A stretch of DNA of 64,000 nt from Desulfobulbaceae bacterium DB1. GTDB lineage: Bacteria; Desulfobacterota; Desulfobulbia; Desulfobulbales; SURF-16. This document shows positions 35,901 to 45,779 of this stretch, in pieces. Within the stretch, counting starts at the first letter, position 1, and every line of letters starts with the position of its first letter. The notes beneath the pieces were generated by a model. That model saw nothing but the letters and a program-made list of their open reading frames with translations. It searched no databases and was not told the DNA's origin. The stretch is taken from positions 124,001 through 188,000 of the forward strand of contig MQUF01000006.1 in NCBI GenBank assembly GCA_001914235.1, in the 5' to 3' direction. A program made the translations under genes and the position numbers.

Positions 35901-36745
35901 AACTCCCGCAGGGTTTCTTCGATTCGTGATGGGTCGAAATCCTGATGCACGAGCGGTCCGGCGGCCAGCATCGGAACCTGCTCCTCAAAGGTCGGGCGGT
36001 TATTGCGGTAGAGAAGGCCGATGGGGATGCGGTCGCCCCATTCGAGGGATCGGGTAAATGCCGCGATGCGATCCTCGGGATTGTACTCGGGCTCGATGTG
36101 GTAGACGCGCTTTTGATACCAGTCGTAGGTGTTGACCTTGTTGAAGGTGACGCAGGGCTGGAGGATGTCAATCAGCGCAAAGCCATTGTGGTTCACGGCC
36201 TCCTTCATCAGGCCGCTGAGATGCGCCGTGTCGGCGGCAAAGGCCCGGGCCACGAAGCCGCAGTTGAGCGCCACGGCGAGCGCCATGGGGTTGAACTGCT
36301 CGGAGATCACGCCGAAAGGGGTATTTTTCGCCTTTGTTCCGGTGCCGGTTGTGGGAGAGGGCTGCCCCTTGGTCAATCCGTAGATCTGGTTGTCGTGGAC
36401 AAAGAGCTTCACGTTGATGTTCCGGCGGATCGCCGCCATGAGATGGTTGCCGCCTTCGCCGTAGCAATCGCCGTCGCCGGTGGTGACGATCACCGGCATG
36501 GCGTGGTTGGCGAGCCTGATCCCTGTTGCCACCGGCAGGGCCCTGCCGTGCAGGCCGTTGAAGGTGTTGCATCTGGTATAGTGCGGCAGCTTGGCCGCCT
36601 GGCCGATGCCCGAAACCAGGGTGATCTGATGGGGTTCAAGCCGCAGATCGACCATCGCCTCCTTGAACGCTTTCAGGATCGCGAAATTGCCGCAACCCGG
36701 ACACCAAGCCGGATTCTGACCTTTATATTTTTCCAAGGTAACCAT
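35894..36745 (-). CDS. korB: 2-oxoacid:ferredoxin oxidoreductase, beta subunit
   Basis: A 283-aa TPP-binding subunit. The N-terminus PAWCPGCGNFAILKAF and GDGDCYGEGGNHLMAAIRRN are the TPP/Mg-binding motifs (GDG...N). With the alpha subunit gene immediately upstream, overlapping by 23 bases, it forms a two-subunit enzyme that decarboxylates a 2-oxoacid (probably 2-oxoglutarate) to acyl-CoA while reducing ferredoxin. The Kor versus Por substrate cannot be settled from sequence by eye. Confidence 0.9.
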   Translation of the reverse strand: MVTLEKYKGQNPAWCPGCGNFAILKAFKEAMVDLRLEPHQITLVSGIGQAAKLPHYTRCNTFNGLHGRALPVATGIRLANHAMPVIVTTGDGDCYGEGGNHLMAAIRRNINVKLFVHDNQIYGLTKGQPSPTTGTGTKAKNTPFGVISEQFNPMALAVALNCGFVARAFAADTAHLSGLMKEAVNHNGFALIDILQPCVTFNKVNTYDWYQKRVYHIEPEYNPEDRIAAFTRSLEWGDRIPIGLLYRNNRPTFEEQVPMLAAGPLVHQDFDPSRIEETLREFY

Positions 36746-38450
36746 CTATCTCTCCTCGCAGTTCTTCCAGCGTGAACGGCCGGCCATCGTACCTGTGGAT
36801 CAGGGCCGTGAACTCAAAACCGGTTTCAGCCCGCAGCAGTCGGCTGAACTGGCCGGTGGCGTTGTTTTCAATGCACAGGGAAAGCTTTGCCTTGCGCAGG
36901 AATGAAACGTAATCAAAAGCATCGAGGTTCGGCAGGGGAAAGACCTCGCTGAAGTGAAGCATGGCGATGCTCGTTGATTGCGCCAGGGTATCGACGACTT
37001 CCTTCATGACGCCATAGGTCGAGCCCCAGCCGGTGAGAACGATGCGCGCCTCCCGGTCTCCGTAGAGATCCGGCGGCGCGATCTCGGACTGAATGCGCGG
37101 ACGTTTCCGCAACAGACGCTTTTCGACCATCCTGATTCTGGTGGCGGCATCCTCGATGATGTGGCCGTCTTCGTCATGCTCGTCGCTGTCAACGACAACG
37201 ACATGGCCGGCGTCTCCCGGCACCGCAAGCGGAGAGATGCCGGTGTCGGTGTCGGCATAGCGCCTGTAGTCCGTTAGATTCTTGAAGTCATCGCCCCGCA
37301 GGCGGTAATCGCGGTACCGCATCTGGCTCGGATCAAAGCTTTCGAAGGTCCACTGGCAATCGGCAAGGTAGGTGTCGAAGAGGATGAAAACGGGAATCTG
37401 GTATTTTTCCGCGATATCAAAGGCCTTGCTGGTGAGATAAAATGCCTGGCGCGGCGAACCGGGGGCGAGGATGACGCGGGGAAATTCTCCGTGCCCCGCG
37501 GACAGGAGAAATTCGAGATCACCCTGTTCCGTCCGTGTCGGCAAGCCGGTGGCCGGACCGGGCCGTTGTCCCATGGCGATGACGATGGGCGTCTCGGTCA
37601 TGCCGGCAAGGGACAGCCCTTCCACCATCAGGGCAAAACCGCCGCCCGAGGTGCCGGTCATGGCGCGTACCCCGGAAAAGGAGGCGCCGAGGGCCATGTT
37701 GATTGCACTGATCTCGTCTTCGGCCTGTTCGACGACAACGCCGTACTGGTCCGACTTTGAGGCGAGATAGTTCATGATGCCGGTGGACGGGGTCATGGGG
37801 TAGGCTGAATAAAACTTGCAGCCCGAGGCAAGGGCGCCGAGGGCGATGGATTCAATGCCGCCGATCAGCATCCGCTGTTTCACGGCGCCGACCGGCACGG
37901 CGAAATCACATTTGTCACAATGCTCTTTTACATACTGGTACCCTGCCTGCCCGGCGTCCCTGTTGGCCTGAACAACCTGATCGCCCTTGTCCTTGAAGGT
38001 GTCGGTCAGGAATGCGAAAAATATTTCCGGGTCAATGCCGAGCATGCCGAGCACCGCGCCGGTGGCAACAGTGTTCGCCATGATCGGGTCGCCGCCCTGC
38101 TGCAGGGCCAGCTTCTCAAAGGGGATCGCCAGAAAGGCGGGGTTCTTGGCCTTTAATTTGAGCCTTGTCCCGTCATAGAGGATCCTGCCGTTCAGCGCAA
38201 GCTCGTGTTCGTGGCGGGTGATGCTTTCCCGGTCAAGGGCCACGAGGATATCGATGGTGCTGCGTGACGCGGCAAGAGGCTGGTTGGCAAAACGGATCTG
38301 GTAAAAGTTGTGCCCGCCGCGGACACGGGATTCATAGTCCTGGTGGGAAAAGACGTGATAGCCGGAGCGGGTGAGGAGACGCCCCAGGGCATCGCCGATG
38401 GTCTGGATGCCCTGTCCCGCTTCACCGCCGATTTTGATGGTGTAATCCAT
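36723..38450 (-). CDS. korA: 2-oxoacid:ferredoxin oxidoreductase, fused gamma-alpha subunit
   Basis: A 575-aa fusion. The gamma domain (1-180) begins YTIKIGGEAGQGIQTIGDAL; the alpha domain (about 190-575) has GNDAI-type pyrimidine-binding region FYSAYPMTPSTGIMNYLA and a C-terminal domain ending LEELRGEIDGYL. This layout is typical of two-subunit anaerobic KorAB. The start at 38450 has AGAGGA upstream; an upstream in-frame start would read through the neighbouring repeat region. It overlaps korB by 23 bases, so the two are translationally coupled. Confidence 0.9.
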   Translation of the reverse strand: MDYTIKIGGEAGQGIQTIGDALGRLLTRSGYHVFSHQDYESRVRGGHNFYQIRFANQPLAASRSTIDILVALDRESITRHEHELALNGRILYDGTRLKLKAKNPAFLAIPFEKLALQQGGDPIMANTVATGAVLGMLGIDPEIFFAFLTDTFKDKGDQVVQANRDAGQAGYQYVKEHCDKCDFAVPVGAVKQRMLIGGIESIALGALASGCKFYSAYPMTPSTGIMNYLASKSDQYGVVVEQAEDEISAINMALGASFSGVRAMTGTSGGGFALMVEGLSLAGMTETPIVIAMGQRPGPATGLPTRTEQGDLEFLLSAGHGEFPRVILAPGSPRQAFYLTSKAFDIAEKYQIPVFILFDTYLADCQWTFESFDPSQMRYRDYRLRGDDFKNLTDYRRYADTDTGISPLAVPGDAGHVVVVDSDEHDEDGHIIEDAATRIRMVEKRLLRKRPRIQSEIAPPDLYGDREARIVLTGWGSTYGVMKEVVDTLAQSTSIAMLHFSEVFPLPNLDAFDYVSFLRKAKLSLCIENNATGQFSRLLRAETGFEFTALIHRYDGRPFTLEELRGEIDGYLGKI

Positions 38451-38484
38451 GGAATCCTCTTGGTGATGATTGAAGGCGTTACTG

Positions 38485-38862
38485 TTAATCGCGGCGGTAA
38501 TCGCGGTCCCGGTCATCGTATCGATCATCATACCGGTCATCATACCGGTCATCATCGTACCGGTTCTTGCCATGGCCATGCTTGCCGCCTTTCCCTTTGA
38601 ATCTGACTTCCTTGGGGTAGCGTTCCCGCGGCAATTCGGCCCAGGGGCCACGTTTTGACTTCGAGTAGTACCACCGGTCGTTTGAGTAATGATAGTGAAA
38701 GTCGCTGTAATAATAGTATGGTTCCGCCTCCAGCACCACGACCGACGGAAGAAGGGGAGCGATAACGACACCGCCTGAATGGTGTCGGCGTTCCGCCGGC
38801 ACCATTAAACAGGACGTCAGCAATGCCGCTGCGGCAAGCATGAGAAGTGATATTTTTTTCAT
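38485..38862 (-). CDS. Exported lipoprotein with Asp/Arg/Tyr-rich repeat tail
   Basis: Not recognised. The 125-aa product has a lipobox (LLTSC, about residues 14-18), a Tyr/His-rich core (PYYYYSDFHYHYSNDRWYYS) and a C-terminal tail of DDRYDDRY-type repeats (about residues 98-125) encoded by short DNA repeats. The start at 38862 has AAGGAGG six bases upstream. Likely outer-membrane or periplasmic; the repetitive tail may bind cations or be variable in length. Confidence 0.78.
   Translation of the reverse strand: MKKISLLMLAAAALLTSCLMVPAERRHHSGGVVIAPLLPSVVVLEAEPYYYYSDFHYHYSNDRWYYSKSKRGPWAELPRERYPKEVRFKGKGGKHGHGKNRYDDDRYDDRYDDRYDDRDRDYRRD
38497..38570. repeat. 12-bp tandem repeats inside the lipoprotein gene
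   Basis: Several imperfect copies of CATCATACCGGT-type units. They encode the DDRY tail of the protein on the - strand. Copy number could vary by slippage in steps of four codons without breaking the frame. Confidence 0.75.
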
Positions 38863-38965
38863 AAAGGCCTCCTTTGTTGATGTTTTTCCCGGTCGGGAAA
38901 GAGCGCCGTGCAACACGGCAATCCGGGGATGAATGATAACCGCGCACCACAAATAGTGCAATCCT

Positions 38966-40444
38966 TTACGGCCGGCAAATCCGTTTCAGGATTTTTTCAA
39001 AATGAAACCCATGGATGGCCATTTCCACGGCCATGGGCAAAGCCCGTCGTTTGACGCAAAATGTTTTGATAATCAATTTCCAATAGCGAAACCGGGTTTT
39101 CGACACAATACCAAGCCGCCAGGCAGCCCGCATGAAGGCCAGCAGGTCATCCCTGCTGATTCTTGTTCGGGCGGTGGGGGTGTAGTTCTTGAGAAAGGTG
39201 TTTATCCTCTGATAATAGCATTTCGGCGAATAGAGGGTGGAAAGCAGTTTTTGATAGCCCTCGATCAGTTTTTCTTTTTCCATGCGCGGCTCGAAGTTCA
39301 AACGGCCATCGGTGTTTTCGCCGGTGGCATCGCCAAGCAGCCGTCCTTCCGCCTTCAGCCGGTGCCAGAGGCGGGTCTGCGGTAAAGCGGTCAGGATGCC
39401 CACCATGGCCGTGACCACGCCGATCTGCTGAATAAAGCGGATCTGCATGTCGAAGATGTTCTCCGGGTCATGATCAAAACCAACGATAAAACCGCCCATG
39501 ACCTGCATGCCGTGCCGGTGAATCGTTTCCACGGCCCCGGCCAGGCTGCCCGCCGTATTTTGTTTTTTGCCGCATTCCACCAGGCTGTCCTGGTTCGGCG
39601 TTTCAAGGCCGAGAAAGACCTTGAAGAAATTGGCGGCGCTCATCAATTGCATCAGTTCCTCATCCTGTGCCAGGTTGACGCTGACCTCGGTCAACAGGGT
39701 AAAGGGAAAGCGGTGCTCCTGTTGCCATCTGATCAGCACGGGCAGCAGCTGCTTCACCTGGCGGGTATTGCCGATGAAATTGTCGTCAACGATGAAGACT
39801 GATTTCCGCCAGCCCGCGTCAAACAGCGCCTGGAATTCCCTTTGCATCTGTTCCGCTGATTTCAGTCGCGGAATCCTGCCGTTCATGATGATGATATCGC
39901 AGAATTCGCAGTTGAACGGGCATCCGCGCGAATACTGAATGGACATGGTTGCATAATTGCCGAGGTCGATGAGCGACCAGAGGGGAACCGGCGTTTTGCT
40001 GATATCGGGTCGTTCCGTGGAGGAATAAACCGGCTGCCCATGACCGGCGGCCAGATCCCGGAGAAAGAGGGGCAGGGTGATTTCCGCTTCGTTTAAGACA
40101 AAATGATCAATTCCGGCAAACTGGTCATGCTGGGTGGTGAACAAGGGTCCACCGGCGACAATTTTTTTGCCCAGTCCCTTGCACCGTGCAATGATCTGCC
40201 GGACGCTTTCCTGCTGGACGATCATGGCACTGAGCAGGACCATGTCCGCCCGGGCCAGATGCTCATCCGTCAAGGATTCGACATTGAGATCCACCAGCTT
40301 TTTTTCCCAGTCGCCAGGCAGCATGGCGGCCACGGTCAACAGGCCAAGGGGAGGGAAAGCGGCTTTTTTGGCAATAAATTTGAGGGAATGCTTGAAACTC
40401 CAGAATGTGTCCGGATATTCGGGATAAACAAGCAAAATTTTCAT
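38966..40444 (-). CDS. B12-binding radical SAM protein
   Basis: A 492-aa protein. The N-terminal cobalamin-binding domain (about 1-135, ILLVYPEYPDTFWSF) is followed by a radical SAM core with C175, C179 and C182 in RGCPFNCEFCD, then a C-terminal DUF4070-like region (about 360-490). The family includes methyltransferases such as the hopanoid C-2 methylase HpnP; which reaction this one performs is not determined. It is preceded on the same strand by a universal stress gene, with a small hairpin (CCTGGT/ACCAGG, 40463-40477) between them. Confidence 0.9.
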   Translation of the reverse strand: MKILLVYPEYPDTFWSFKHSLKFIAKKAAFPPLGLLTVAAMLPGDWEKKLVDLNVESLTDEHLARADMVLLSAMIVQQESVRQIIARCKGLGKKIVAGGPLFTTQHDQFAGIDHFVLNEAEITLPLFLRDLAAGHGQPVYSSTERPDISKTPVPLWSLIDLGNYATMSIQYSRGCPFNCEFCDIIIMNGRIPRLKSAEQMQREFQALFDAGWRKSVFIVDDNFIGNTRQVKQLLPVLIRWQQEHRFPFTLLTEVSVNLAQDEELMQLMSAANFFKVFLGLETPNQDSLVECGKKQNTAGSLAGAVETIHRHGMQVMGGFIVGFDHDPENIFDMQIRFIQQIGVVTAMVGILTALPQTRLWHRLKAEGRLLGDATGENTDGRLNFEPRMEKEKLIEGYQKLLSTLYSPKCYYQRINTFLKNYTPTARTRISRDDLLAFMRAAWRLGIVSKTRFRYWKLIIKTFCVKRRALPMAVEMAIHGFHFEKILKRICRP

Positions 40445-40482
40445 GGCGTTACCTCCGGGATTCCTGGTGAAACCAGGCAGTC

Positions 40483-40959
40483 CTATTCATCGTCCTTTTC
40501 TTCAGCACTTTCCCCCGGTTCCTTTTTCACCAGCATGATCGAGCAGGGCATCTTTCTGATCAGTTCTTCGTTGCTGCGGCCGAAAAGAAAGTGTTCCACA
40601 TGCCCCTCTTCGTGGGCGAGCAGAACCAGCAGGTCGATTTTTTCCGCCTCGACGGTTGCCAGGATTTCATCGGTGGGATCTCCTTCCCGGACCATTTCCG
40701 TTATGCTCATGCCGTGCGTTCTCTCGGTCTCGACAAGATTTGACAACTGGCGCTTGGCATTAAGGATACTCTTCTCGTACTCCAGGGCAAGGGCCCTGGT
40801 GCCGAGTCCCCAGCCCTTGAGTCCGAAGGGATTGTGGATGGAATGAATGACATACAGGTCGGCCTCGTATTTGCGGGCAAGGGAAACCCCGTATTGAATG
40901 GCCTTTCTGCAGGACTGGATCATTCGGACCACAACCAGAATGCGTTTATATTCGCTCAT
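40483..40959 (-). CDS. Universal stress protein UspA family
   Basis: The 158-aa single UspA domain has a Rossmann-like alpha/beta fold (YKRILVVVRMIQSC at the N-terminus, EKIDLLVLLAHEEGHVEHFLFGRS and CSIMLVKK at the end). The typical ATP-binding G-2X-G-9X-G(S/T) motif is not clear, so nucleotide binding is uncertain. Usually induced in stress or stationary phase. An acidic tail (EPGESAEEKDDE) is unusual. Confidence 0.9.
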   Translation of the reverse strand: MSEYKRILVVVRMIQSCRKAIQYGVSLARKYEADLYVIHSIHNPFGLKGWGLGTRALALEYEKSILNAKRQLSNLVETERTHGMSITEMVREGDPTDEILATVEAEKIDLLVLLAHEEGHVEHFLFGRSNEELIRKMPCSIMLVKKEPGESAEEKDDE

Positions 40960-41130
40960 GATGCATCTCCTGTTTTGTTGATTTTTTTGTCATTTCTCGG
41001 CTGAGTCTAATTATTATACCGGGGTCAGTCCGCAAAAAGCGATGGCGAATAAAGGGTGCCAAGCGCGCTTTCTCCGGTATTTTTTCAGTTGTTTGAATAC
41101 CTCCGGTTTCTCCACCTGGGCAGGACAGGC

Positions 41131-42918
41131 TTATTGCGAAAAAATCAGCACGCTGTACGGCCCGACGGATACTGCCGCATGCCAGGGCAGGCCGTCGCAG
41201 GGGCCCGGCCCGGCGATGACGTCAACGCTCGGATGGTTGCCGAAGTCGTCATTGTAGCCCTGCCAATCGCTGTTGAAACGGAGCTTCCAGTTTCCCGGGG
41301 CCGGGAAGCCGATGACGTGGCCATCCTGCGGCTCGTGAAAAAAATTGGCGACGACCACGACATCGTCCGCCGCTCCCCCCTTGTCCCACCGGTGGAAGGC
41401 GAGGACCTTGCGATCCTCGCGCAGGTGATAGACCTGGGTGTTCTGCCCGCAGAGACCGCGCGTGAAGCCGTCCCGGTTGAGGCGCAAACGGATGATGTCT
41501 CGGTACAGTCGAACGATGCCGTGAAATTCTTCGTTCCGGTCCCAGTCGACGGGGACCGTGTCGCGGAACCATCCGCCCTCAAGGAATTCCTGCCCCTGGA
41601 AAAGCATGGGGATGCCCGGGGCGGTGAAGACCATCGCCGCGGCCATGGTCGAACGTTTGCGAGCGTGCCAACCCTTGGGGTCGTTCGGACTGATTTCTTG
41701 CGGCACCCGCGCCTGGCCGTTCGCCACCTCGTCGTGGGACTCGCTGTAGATGACCCGGTCGAAGGCGTCGTCGTTGTAACGATAGCAGATGGCGTCGCGG
41801 ATGGCGGCGAGTGAACGTTGCTCGTCTTCCGGAGTGATCACCGCCCAGCGGATGGGGTGGACGAACATGGCGTCCCACTGCGCGGCGAACCCGGCTCCGC
41901 CGCCGCCGACATCCTTGGTGAGCCATTTGTTGTTTTGCAGATCCTCGGCGATGGTGATCCGGCCGGGAAATTTCTGCGCAACCTCTCGGTTGATCCACTG
42001 GAGCAACCCCCAGCCCTCGGGCAGGTCACGAGCGCCAAACCCGTCAACGGTGCGAATGAATTGGGTGCAATCGAAGCGGATGCCGTCAACATGGTATTCC
42101 TCGAGCCACATCATGACGTTATCGAGAATATATTGTCGCACCTCGCCGCGGCCGTAATCGGGCCTGGTTTCTCCCCACGGCGTGACGGCCCGTTCGTCGT
42201 TGTAAAAGTAGATTCCGCCGCGATCGTTTTCGTACCAGCCGTCGAACCGCCAAAGATCGAGGTCGCTGGGGCCCAGGTGGTTGTATACAACATCCAGAAG
42301 CACGGCGATGCCCTGCCGGTGGGCGCGCTTGATAAACTGCTTAAACGCCAACGGGCCGCCGTAGGTGTTCTCCACCGAGAAGATATGGGCGGGATTGTAC
42401 CCCCACGACCACCCTCCGGCAAAGGCGCCCACCGGCATGATCTGGATCGCATTGACGCCGAGTTTCTGCAAATGTTCCAACCTTGCCGACACCGAGGGGA
42501 ATTTGCCGGGATGGTTGTCGTCGTCCTGGTCGTTGAACGTGCCGACATGCAGTTCGTAGATGACAAGCTCGTTCCACGGTGCGAGGTGGAAGTCGTCCCC
42601 TTGCCAGTCGAAACCAGGATCATGAACAATGGCGTTGCCGACCGAGTTGGTCACCTCGCGGGCATACGGGTCGATGCGTTTCAACTCGCCGTTTGGAGTG
42701 ATCAGCAGGAATTTGTACTGATCGCCGGCACGGGCCTCGGCCACGTCGGCGTACCAGTAGCCGTTTTCCTCGGCCTGCATGGGGTGCCTGGTGCCGTCCC
42801 AGTCGTTGAACGAGCCGATGACGGATACTCGTTGCGCATGGGGCGCCCACACGCGGAAGGCGACTCCCTGCGCATGTGGAATCGATCCCATGCCCTTGAT
42901 CCTGGTTTTATCGCTCAT
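41131..42918 (-). CDS. GH13 enzyme resembling 1,4-alpha-glucan branching enzyme
   Basis: A 595-aa protein with an N-terminal CBM48-type domain (about 15-95, VAFRVWAPHAQRVSVIGSFNDW) followed by the GH13 barrel. Region I is DVVYNHLGP, nucleophile Asp in GIRFDCTQF, acid/base Glu in ITIAEDLQ and third Asp in SESHDEV. HDEV and GYNPAH fit GlgB-like enzymes, but it is shorter than typical GlgB (about 630-730 aa) and lacks the extra N-terminal module. Cytoplasmic; glycogen metabolism likely. Other GH13 activities cannot be excluded. Confidence 0.85.
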   Translation of the reverse strand: MSDKTRIKGMGSIPHAQGVAFRVWAPHAQRVSVIGSFNDWDGTRHPMQAEENGYWYADVAEARAGDQYKFLLITPNGELKRIDPYAREVTNSVGNAIVHDPGFDWQGDDFHLAPWNELVIYELHVGTFNDQDDDNHPGKFPSVSARLEHLQKLGVNAIQIMPVGAFAGGWSWGYNPAHIFSVENTYGGPLAFKQFIKRAHRQGIAVLLDVVYNHLGPSDLDLWRFDGWYENDRGGIYFYNDERAVTPWGETRPDYGRGEVRQYILDNVMMWLEEYHVDGIRFDCTQFIRTVDGFGARDLPEGWGLLQWINREVAQKFPGRITIAEDLQNNKWLTKDVGGGGAGFAAQWDAMFVHPIRWAVITPEDEQRSLAAIRDAICYRYNDDAFDRVIYSESHDEVANGQARVPQEISPNDPKGWHARKRSTMAAAMVFTAPGIPMLFQGQEFLEGGWFRDTVPVDWDRNEEFHGIVRLYRDIIRLRLNRDGFTRGLCGQNTQVYHLREDRKVLAFHRWDKGGAADDVVVVANFFHEPQDGHVIGFPAPGNWKLRFNSDWQGYNDDFGNHPSVDVIAGPGPCDGLPWHAAVSVGPYSVLIFSQ

Positions 42919-42989
42919 GGCAGCGGTCCTCCATTACAATGCCGCAATATTTTCGATTGGTTGCCTTCATGCTCCATGCCCGGATTTTG

Positions 42990-44114
42990 TCAGAATCCCA
43001 GAGACAGACCCAGGCCATAGTATTCAATCTCGTTATTGTAAAACTGGCCGTGCGGATCAAATCCCTTGTACCACTGGGCCATGAGCCGCAGACGACGCTG
43101 CCCCGGATTGGGATGGCCGAACTCGAGACCGGCCTTGACGCTGGTATCAACGTTCCAGTCATTTTCCTCCATGCTCTTCATGTCCACCCCTGCAACCGGC
43201 CTGCCGTTCCACGCAACCGGCTTGGCGCCGCGATATTCGATCCCCCAGTGGGCGATTAACGGCCGGAGATCATCCGGTTCCTTGTGGATCAGGTACTCGC
43301 CGCCGCCGTACCCTCGCCATCCCCGCCATTCGCGGGAATAGATGAGTTCCACGGCTTCGTAGCTGAGGTTCACCCGTTCCGGATGATTCGTACTCAGCAG
43401 TAATTCATCCCCCAGATGCGAGCTTTGGTGATAAAGGCGGAAACGAAGCGAATTGTCGTTATGCCGGTAGGTGACGGGAATGCCGATGGTGTAATCCGCA
43501 TTGATGAGGTCCGAGGAAGAACTGTCCAGGTTGAATTGGGCGAACAGGCCGCCTTGCACGCTGAGTTGCAGTCCGTTTCCCTCACTGCTCCCGAAGAACC
43601 TGTACATGCCGAATGTCTCGCCGAAACCGACTGCCGCCAGGGTGTATCGCACTTCCGATGATTTGAAGCCGTTGAGGCTGACAAAGAACTGCGGCTGTTT
43701 CGGGTCGGCGATGAGTGGCCGGAACAGGTCGCCGGTGGGAAAGGCTTCCCCTTCGCCGCTGATGCCCAGCAACCTGCTTACCATCCCGGGCTTGGCGCTA
43801 TCCGCGGGCTTTACCACAATCGCAATCCTCTGTAATCCGTCGATTTCGCGCAGTTGCTTGTCGGCGGCCTCCTGCCGCATCGGATCGTCCTGAAACAAGG
43901 TAATGGTGGCAACACCGTTGACAATGCGCAAGATATAGCTGTCTCTCTTCCAGCCCAGGTCCCTCTCAAGGATGGCGGCAATATACCCTGCCAGAAATTC
44001 ATCGCCACCCCTGTCCGCCGCCATTGCGGGGGGAGACGAACAAAGGAGCACGAGAAAGAGTGAGACGGAGCAGAGGAGGCCGGTAACTCCGATATGTTTA
44101 TCGTCCGTTTTCAT
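42990..44114 (-). CDS. DUF1207-like exported protein
   Basis: The 374-aa product has a signal peptide (residues 1-32, ending AMAA). A small BON-like domain (about 38-95, LGWKRDSYILRIVNGVATITLF) precedes a beta-rich region (about 125-374) with alternating aromatic strands ending in GLGLSLGF, as in outer-membrane barrels. This resembles DUF1207 proteins. It is the last gene of a - strand run beginning near 45.6 kb, and overlaps the upstream coiled-coil gene by 4 bases. Confidence 0.75.
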   Translation of the reverse strand: MKTDDKHIGVTGLLCSVSLFLVLLCSSPPAMAADRGGDEFLAGYIAAILERDLGWKRDSYILRIVNGVATITLFQDDPMRQEAADKQLREIDGLQRIAIVVKPADSAKPGMVSRLLGISGEGEAFPTGDLFRPLIADPKQPQFFVSLNGFKSSEVRYTLAAVGFGETFGMYRFFGSSEGNGLQLSVQGGLFAQFNLDSSSSDLINADYTIGIPVTYRHNDNSLRFRLYHQSSHLGDELLLSTNHPERVNLSYEAVELIYSREWRGWRGYGGGEYLIHKEPDDLRPLIAHWGIEYRGAKPVAWNGRPVAGVDMKSMEENDWNVDTSVKAGLEFGHPNPGQRRLRLMAQWYKGFDPHGQFYNNEIEYYGLGLSLGF

Positions 44115-44443
44115 TTGAACTTTGAAACCGCATCGTGCAAGGCGGTCTTGACATCATCCCATGCCTTTTCCGTGCCGTCCTTGAGTTCTTCCCATGCTCC
44201 GGGTCCTGCGTCCTTTAGCTCCTTCAGCTTGGCCTTGGCAGCATCTCGTTTGTGCTGCAACGCTTCGATTGTACTGTAATATTCTATCTTTGCTTCGGCC
44301 TTGTGTTTGTCCGCCCTGGCCTTGAGCAAAGCGATTTGCGCGTTCCATTCCTGCAGTTGCGCCTCAAACATTTCTTCGAACGCCTCATGTTTGTTCGTCA
44401 CGGCGACCTCATCGTGGTTGAATTGTACTTTTCCATCCATCAT
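44111..44443 (-). CDS. Coiled-coil stress-type protein (sll1863-like)
   Basis: A 110-aa soluble protein with no signal peptide. A long charged coiled coil (about 30-80, QLQEWNAQIALLKARADKHKAEAKIEYYSTI) is followed by a short tail (GAWEELKDGTEKAWDDVKTAL). The layout resembles the sll1863 family of stress-response proteins. The start overlaps the DUF3185-like stop as ATGA, so translation is coupled. Confidence 0.7.
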   Translation of the reverse strand: MMDGKVQFNHDEVAVTNKHEAFEEMFEAQLQEWNAQIALLKARADKHKAEAKIEYYSTIEALQHKRDAAKAKLKELKDAGPGAWEELKDGTEKAWDDVKTALHDAVSKFK

Positions 44444-44664
44444 CAGTAATTTTTCCTTGCCATGACCAGCAAGACAATGCCGCCGACAAGCGCAATACCA
44501 CCCACGATCGGCGGCAGCGGGAATGTTTTCGTCGTCTCGGCGGTCATCTGAATGGGACCAAGATCGACGACCTTTTCCCTGGTCGTGTAGGTAATGCCCT
44601 GGTAGGCAAAGGCCACGATCCCCAGAGCGATGAGAATGACGGCTACCAGCGTGTATGATTTCAT
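44443..44664 (-). CDS. DUF3185-like small membrane protein
   Basis: The 73-aa product has two transmembrane helices (about 5-23 and 51-68) with a soluble loop (TYTTREKVVDLGPIQMTAET). This matches the DUF3185 family of unknown function. Stop-start overlap with the coiled-coil gene downstream suggests one operon. Confidence 0.75.
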   Translation of the reverse strand: MKSYTLVAVILIALGIVAFAYQGITYTTREKVVDLGPIQMTAETTKTFPLPPIVGGIALVGGIVLLVMARKNY

Positions 44665-44715
44665 TTCAATCTTCCTTTTGTTGTCGACCTGGATGGGCCG
44701 ATAATATTTAGCCGG

Positions 44716-45268
<553 letters not shown>

Positions 45269-45313
45269 GGGGACCACTCCGTTCCGATGAAAGACGGCCT
45301 GCGTTACGAATCT

Positions 45314-45625
45314 TCACTTGACGCGCATGTCATTTTTGACCGACGTCACTCCTTTGACGTTTCGCGCAACTTCGATCGCTCTGGCTATGTCGGCCTGAGA
45401 ATTGACGAAGCCGCTCAACTGAACCACGCCCTTGAACGTTTCAACGTTGATCTCGCTTGACTTCAGCGTATTGTCTCTAATAATTTCCGTCTTTACTTTG
45501 GCGGTAATGACGGAGTCGTCAATGTATTCTCCCGTTCCCTCCTGTTTTGCCGTTGACGCGCATCCCAGAAAAGAAAAAAGCAGAATGACGAGAAAAAAGT
45601 GAGCGAAGAGATTGAATGCCTTCAT
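45314..45625 (-). CDS. BON-domain lipoprotein
   Basis: The 103-aa product has a signal peptide with lipobox FLGC (Cys near residue 22) and a single BON domain (about 35-103: IDDSVITAKVKTEIIRD, VETFKGVVQLSGFVNSQ), as in OsmY-type proteins. BON domains bind phospholipids or envelope structures, and expression is usually stress-linked. AAGGAGG precedes the start by about nine bases. Confidence 0.88.
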   Translation of the reverse strand: MKAFNLFAHFFLVILLFSFLGCASTAKQEGTGEYIDDSVITAKVKTEIIRDNTLKSSEINVETFKGVVQLSGFVNSQADIARAIEVARNVKGVTSVKNDMRVK

Positions 45626-45779
45626 GGTGGTCCTCCTTGTGTGATTTTTTCGGTTTTGAATTTTCCAATTTCTTGCTTCGGATGGCGCCTCGCCTTCCGA
45701 CAGCGTTTCTTGCGCGTCTCCCCGTCAACAGGCTTCTCTCGGCCTTTGTTTACCGGGGAGACGTCACGGCACAGTTTGC

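Noticed and set aside
38497-38570. CRISPR or regulatory repeat
   Set aside because: 12-bp repeats are inside a coding frame and encode the DDRY tail of a lipoprotein.
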